From the NCBI GenBank assembly GCA_009363875.1, contig CM018691.1:2852001-2916000 (forward strand): 64,000 bases of DNA. The letters are read 5' to 3'. A program made the translations under genes and the position numbers. Below, in pieces: positions 59,902 through 64,000 of the stretch. Numbering within the stretch: the stretch's first letter is position 1; each line of letters begins with the position of its first letter. Under the pieces are notes generated by a model. That model ran no database searches, was not told the DNA's origin, and saw nothing but the letters and a program-made list of their open reading frames with translations. The stretch comes from Mikania micrantha. Its lineage: Eukaryota; Streptophyta; Magnoliopsida; Asterales; Asteraceae.

Positions 59902-60163
59902 GTGATGGAAGGAAAAAAACAGGCCACTTTAACCCAACTTTAAGCAAAGGGGTTGAATTTGGAACCTACGCAATTACCTGTGATCAAAGAGCACAAGGCG
60001 CGTGCCTTGGCGCTTAGACAAGGTGACAATTGCATCTCATGTAGACTCAAGGCGAGGGACTTTTTTCTAGGTCCGTCACGTGGCTTTGGTCAGGTGAAGT
60101 GGGGTCTTAGAGGTTATGAACCGTAACATTGACGGTGCTGATTTTTTTTTGAATTGTTATTTT

Positions 60164-60842
60164 CATGGTTGTAAAAATCGCGATTCCTCGGCCGATTAAT
60201 CGGAATTAGGCGGTAATCGGGGTGTTCCCGACTAATTTTCCTCAAATCGGCCAATTAATCGCTAGTCGGTCAGCATCGGTAAAAGTCGGACCTAATCGGT
60301 CCTAATCGGTTCTGATCGGTCCTAATCGGCCACCAAACAGCCATCAATCGGCCAAAAAACGGCCGATTTCCGGCGAATACGAGAAGAAAATGGAAAACAA
60401 ACCTTCGATCTTCGTTGAGAACGACGATTCCGACTTCGATTGACAAGAACGACGTTCGCCGGAACCCTAGTTTGGACAAGATCGACTGAAGCGTGAGACT
60501 CGCCGGAACCCTAATTTGGAAAAGATCGACTGTAGCGTGACTGTTTGAGATCGGGAGTGTAGCCAGAGCCCAAATAGACGGGAATTGATTTTTTTAAAGT
60601 CAGAATTTGGGCTTTTATTATATGAATGGGCTGGGTATTCAAAAAAATAAAATAAATAGCCCATATGAATTATTAATTTGATAAAATCTTAGATTATTTG
60701 CAAACTTATACATAATGTTTTGTGTGTGTGTATATATATATATATATATAATTTTTAAAATTTATATATAAAATCTCAATCCGATTAATCCCTAGTCCCT
60801 ACCTCGCCGACCGACTAGCGACTAGCGATTTTGACAACCATG
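60164..60842. mobile_element. hAT-like element, AATCGG type
   Basis: 679 bp. Inverted ends CATGGTTGTAAAAATCGC and CATGGTTGTCAAAATCGC, and 8-bp flanks GTTATTTT / GTTATTTG (7 of 8). The left subterminal region repeats CCTAATCGGT many times. The middle is a gene-like GC-rich stretch with an imperfect 44-bp tandem duplication (60457-60500 and 60501-60544, each starting CGCCGGAACCCTA). An (AT)n tract lies at about 60730-60750. Confidence 0.75.
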
Positions 60843-62319
60843 GTTATTTGTTTGTGGTGTTACTGGGATGAGTTAATTTGCTAGTTCATAAGGTTTAAAA
60901 TATACTTTTGGAATAGTATTAAATTTTAAATTTTCCCATTATTATATGCATATTGGTCTTGGGCTTGCTTTTTGAGCCTTGTTTTTAGGTGGCAGGTAAG
61001 TTTTTAGCTTCTTGAGTGTGCCTTGCAGCTTTCACTATTTTTTCAGTGACTTAATTTATAGTTTTGTTTTTCATCTTATATGTAATATGTGAAATTTGGT
61101 ATAATTTTACAGCCTTCACTTATGTGGCTTCATTAGCCTCACATATTGCCCATGACCATGGTTAACAACTTGTCACTTTATCACATTTTCTAGAACCCAT
61201 TATCTTTGTGAAAAGAAGATTCAAATCCTTAAGAATTACATTAAAACACCATAGTTATCAGAATGCTGACTGTCCTTGTTGGTTGCTGTTTCTATTTTGC
61301 AGTTTGCTTGAAAATTGTAGAAATGTGTGGCAAAACGAGGGATCACAATAATTCCGATGGTTAGTTTGTCAGCCGTATTCCGGTTATAGCCATTTGGAAA
61401 CACAGTTTTGCTGCTTTATGTCATTTGTTTCTGTTTTTAGTATATACTTCGTTGATTGTCATAAAAATTGACCAATGCAGCCAGGTCCCAAAGTTTCTGA
61501 TTTTTTCTAATATCTTTTTGCTATTTAGTTATGTGTGACGAGTGAAGAGGTAATTAATATTGCAAGCGGGTAAAAAAGAGTAATTTTTATGCTCGGGTCA
61601 AAACTGGTTGGGTTGAGCCGATCCACCCACATGCTCTGTGTGTTTTTGAACTTATGAACGAGTTCAATGTGATAATAACTATATTTTTATAATATTTCTA
61701 TCATTTTTAAGCATAAGTCGATCGATAGAGGCATTTGATATGTTATAGATGACTTTAAACTTGTTTAACCCTTTAAGCTATTGGACCCATTTAACCTTTA
61801 ACCCATAGTTTATATTTTTAAGATGTTTTACCTGTAATAATAGGTATAAAAACCTGATTGGCCCGTCTTGATTGCGGATATAACTTCAACTCATTTTTTA
61901 TTTAACCCTTTAAGCTATTCGACCCATTTTATTTTTAACCAATATTTTTTTTTGTGCAACATGTCAATATATGTATATACAATCTGATTGACCTGTTTCA
62001 ACTATGGATACAGGCATCTGATATGTTATAAATGACTTTAGACTCGAAGTTTTTAAGCCATTCGATCTATTTTATTTCAACTAGTTTTTTAATCTTAAGG
62101 AGCTTAAAAGCTTTCAAAAGGGGGGGCGAAAACCTTCGGTATCCATAATATATGTTAATTTTTTGAAGCAAGGGGCGAAACCAATATTTTTTAACTAAAA
62201 ATAACCTTCCCGGCCCGATAAATTAACACTACGACGAAAAAAGAGGGGGCATGAACACGGCCCAATACCCATTTCGATTGACACTTTCAATTTTCAATTA
62301 TTGTTTGGGCTCTTAAGGG

Positions 62320-62540
62320 CAAAAGTGAAATTACACTAATTTTAACATTATTTTACTTATTTTGTGAAAATAACGATAAAAGCGTTTGATGATTAACTTC
62401 AAACGATAACTTTGAGCCGGGGATTCCTTCGGAGCAGCCAATATTCCAATTGAGATACGGGTAAGATTTGTTTTCGTTTTTTCCTCCTAAACCTTACTAA
62501 TGAGTGAGAATATACTGGATAAGTTTGTTTGTTTGTTTTC
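62320..62540 (+). repeat. Dispersed SINE-like repeat, copy 2
   Basis: A second copy of the repeat at 35833-36062: GGGCAAAAGTGAAATTACAC, TTTGAGCCGGGGATTCCTTC, GGAGCAGCC and GAGTGAGAATATACTGG, ending in GTTTGTTTGTTTG. It is more diverged in the middle than the flanks. Confidence 0.6.
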
Positions 62541-63851
62541 AAAGACTATTTGGTTGAAAAGAGTGACATTGATGTGTTTACTTGATGAGGTGACTTGACT
62601 TTGTTAAACATGATTCAGAAATTTTAGGCTAGTGGTTCTACCCTAGTTCCCAGTCATCTGGGTTCACTATTACAGGATCACGGGTCAGGATTGTGGTTTG
62701 CTGTCAGGGAAATCTGGTATGAAGAATTCTAGACTCTGGTAATAGTGTGTCTTAACATGTGACCATGCCCAATGCTCTACATATGTGATGCTATTCATAG
62801 ATGAAATGTTTCAAAGTAATGTTTTCATAATCAAACTGCCCATAATTAGAACTGGTTTCATCTTTACCTGTTATTTGACTTTGTTAAGTAAAGACGGACG
62901 TTTGGACAAACCTTTTCTTTTGTTTCGTAGCGGACGAAAGGAAAACAAAAGATTATTAAAAAACCGTTAAGTTAAACAGAGATGGATATAGACAATGAGA
63001 TATTGTAGATTTTTAGATCAATGAAATTTACTGATAAATATGGTATTTAACTAAATTAAATAGATGATTTATTATAAATAATATTGGTTCCCTTTGTACT
63101 TCCTTGATGGTTCAGCTAAGCGTGGGGAAAAAAACTAGTTTTGGAATTTCAATCAACTACCCTACTTGAAATTGGAGCAGTTTTTTTTTTTTTTTGAGAC
63201 TATAATCGAAATTACCGGAACTGGTTTCAACTTTACATAGCAGATTCCAAAAATCAAACCAACCAACTGGTAAAAGATGGTCAAAACCCGAACATAACCG
63301 GTCGAAATGGAATGTTACTATGTGTATATATATGTAGTATGACCGGTTATGTTGTACGGAATCTATTGTTGGTCAATCAAGAAGATTCTAGAGAGAGTTG
63401 AAAACAAAAAAGATGATATGGATTTGTGAGCATAAAATGTTTGATTGGATAAGAAACAAAGTTTTTTTTAAAAAAAAATAGAGGTAGTGTGTATCTCAAA
63501 TAAAATAAGAAAAAGAATATTGAGATTGTTTAAACATATAAGAAAAAACAGATGATACTTTTGTAAAGAGTAGAAACTCTTACTACGAAGTGAAAGAAGA
63601 ATAGGGGCATATCTAGATTGACTTAAAGAGAAGCATATTTGAAAGAATTTGTTCGATTGTATCTTTTAAAGACAGGATCATAGATATAAGTTTTTAAAAA
63701 TATAGGATAAATGTTAAAGAGTTGTAAAAATACATGACTTTGATGTTAAATATACTTTAGCTTAAATGTAACGCTTTTCTATTATGTATTTAATTAATAA
63801 TTTGCATAAATTACATGATGTAAACATTTCTATTCCTTTTCTATTTTGCAA

Positions 63852-63854
<3 letters not shown>

Positions 63855-63894
<40 letters not shown>
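63855..63894. repeat. Poly-T/poly-A tract
   Basis: A run of about 25 T is followed directly by about 15 A, forming a simple self-complementary tract. It is a likely site of length variation or assembly error. Confidence 0.8.
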
Positions 63895-64000
63895 CCCTAT
63901 AAACCCATTGTTAATGAGTGATGTTACTTGTCATTAGGTGTCTATTTATCTACTCTATTTTTTTATATAGGATATAATTACTAAAACCTACTTTTTTTAA

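Larger units (their letters stand above)
60843..64000. other. Gene-free DNA to window end
   Basis: Mostly AT-rich. 61560-62060 has GGGTCAAAACTGGTTGGGTTG and ACCCATTTAACCTTT blocks typical of old hAT debris. 62115-62270 shares GGGGCGAA ... ACACTACG ... GGGGGCA patches with 26965-27095. A SINE-like repeat and a long T/A tract are listed separately. No gene is seen. Confidence 0.45.

Noticed and set aside
1..64000. CRISPR arrays, operons or prokaryotic defence systems
   Set aside because: The window is eukaryotic plant DNA; repeats here are transposon ends, SINEs and microsatellites, not spaced CRISPR repeats.

Overview
The window is nuclear plant DNA: AT-rich, with intron-split genes, GT-AG splice sites and dense transposon debris. 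The five recognised genes are standard eudicot genes. The mix of small hAT elements, MULEs, Helitrons and SINEs suggests Asteraceae, but that placement is inference from general familiarity and was not tested.

Layout, left to right. 1-7.2 kb is repeats: two degenerate Ty1/copia 3' ends about 2.08 kb apart, and the 5' end of a Ty3/gypsy element (Met-tRNA primer site plus a Gag start, minus strand). 7.5-11.4 kb is a two-exon PLP aminotransferase of the kynurenine/glutamine transaminase type. 12.6-16.2 kb is a nest of hAT elements followed by a 2.7 kb defective MULE. 16.5-22.8 kb is a nine-exon UPF0016/GDT1 (PML3-like) cation transporter. 24.5-25.5 kb has two small inverted-repeat elements. 26.6-28.3 kb is a two-exon secreted cysteine-rich peptide whose intron holds a plastid 23S rDNA fragment. 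32.7-36.8 kb is a seven-exon HAD hydrolase resembling plastid FMN hydrolase. 37-44.5 kb is gene-free, with a Helitron terminus, a Pack-MULE-like element with 9-bp target duplications, a SINE and a hAT MITE. 44.6-45.8 kb is the single-exon vacuolar zinc transporter MTP1, which converges on an eight-exon uncharacterised membrane protein (54.0-46.6 kb, minus strand). 56.8-57.0 kb is a 55-residue predicted membrane protein. The rest is more hAT, Helitron and SINE material and unassigned AT-rich DNA.

The genes do not form a pathway or cluster; they are ordinary neighbours. Two of them (PML3-like and MTP1) are metal transporters, which I take as coincidence.

I found no convincing undescribed multi-gene system. 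The observations most worth a second look are: a GC-AG intron and a duplicated 3' splice site in the PML3-like gene; an RRKL processing-like site in the secreted peptide; a non-standard HAD motif I; the 1.24 kb Pack-MULE-like element with long terminal inverted repeats; the internally deleted MULE that ends about 300 bp upstream of the PML3-like start codon; and the hAT elements whose interiors are arrays of short palindromes. Exon borders were set by hand from frame continuity and splice consensus. Family assignments rest on recalled motifs, with no database search.
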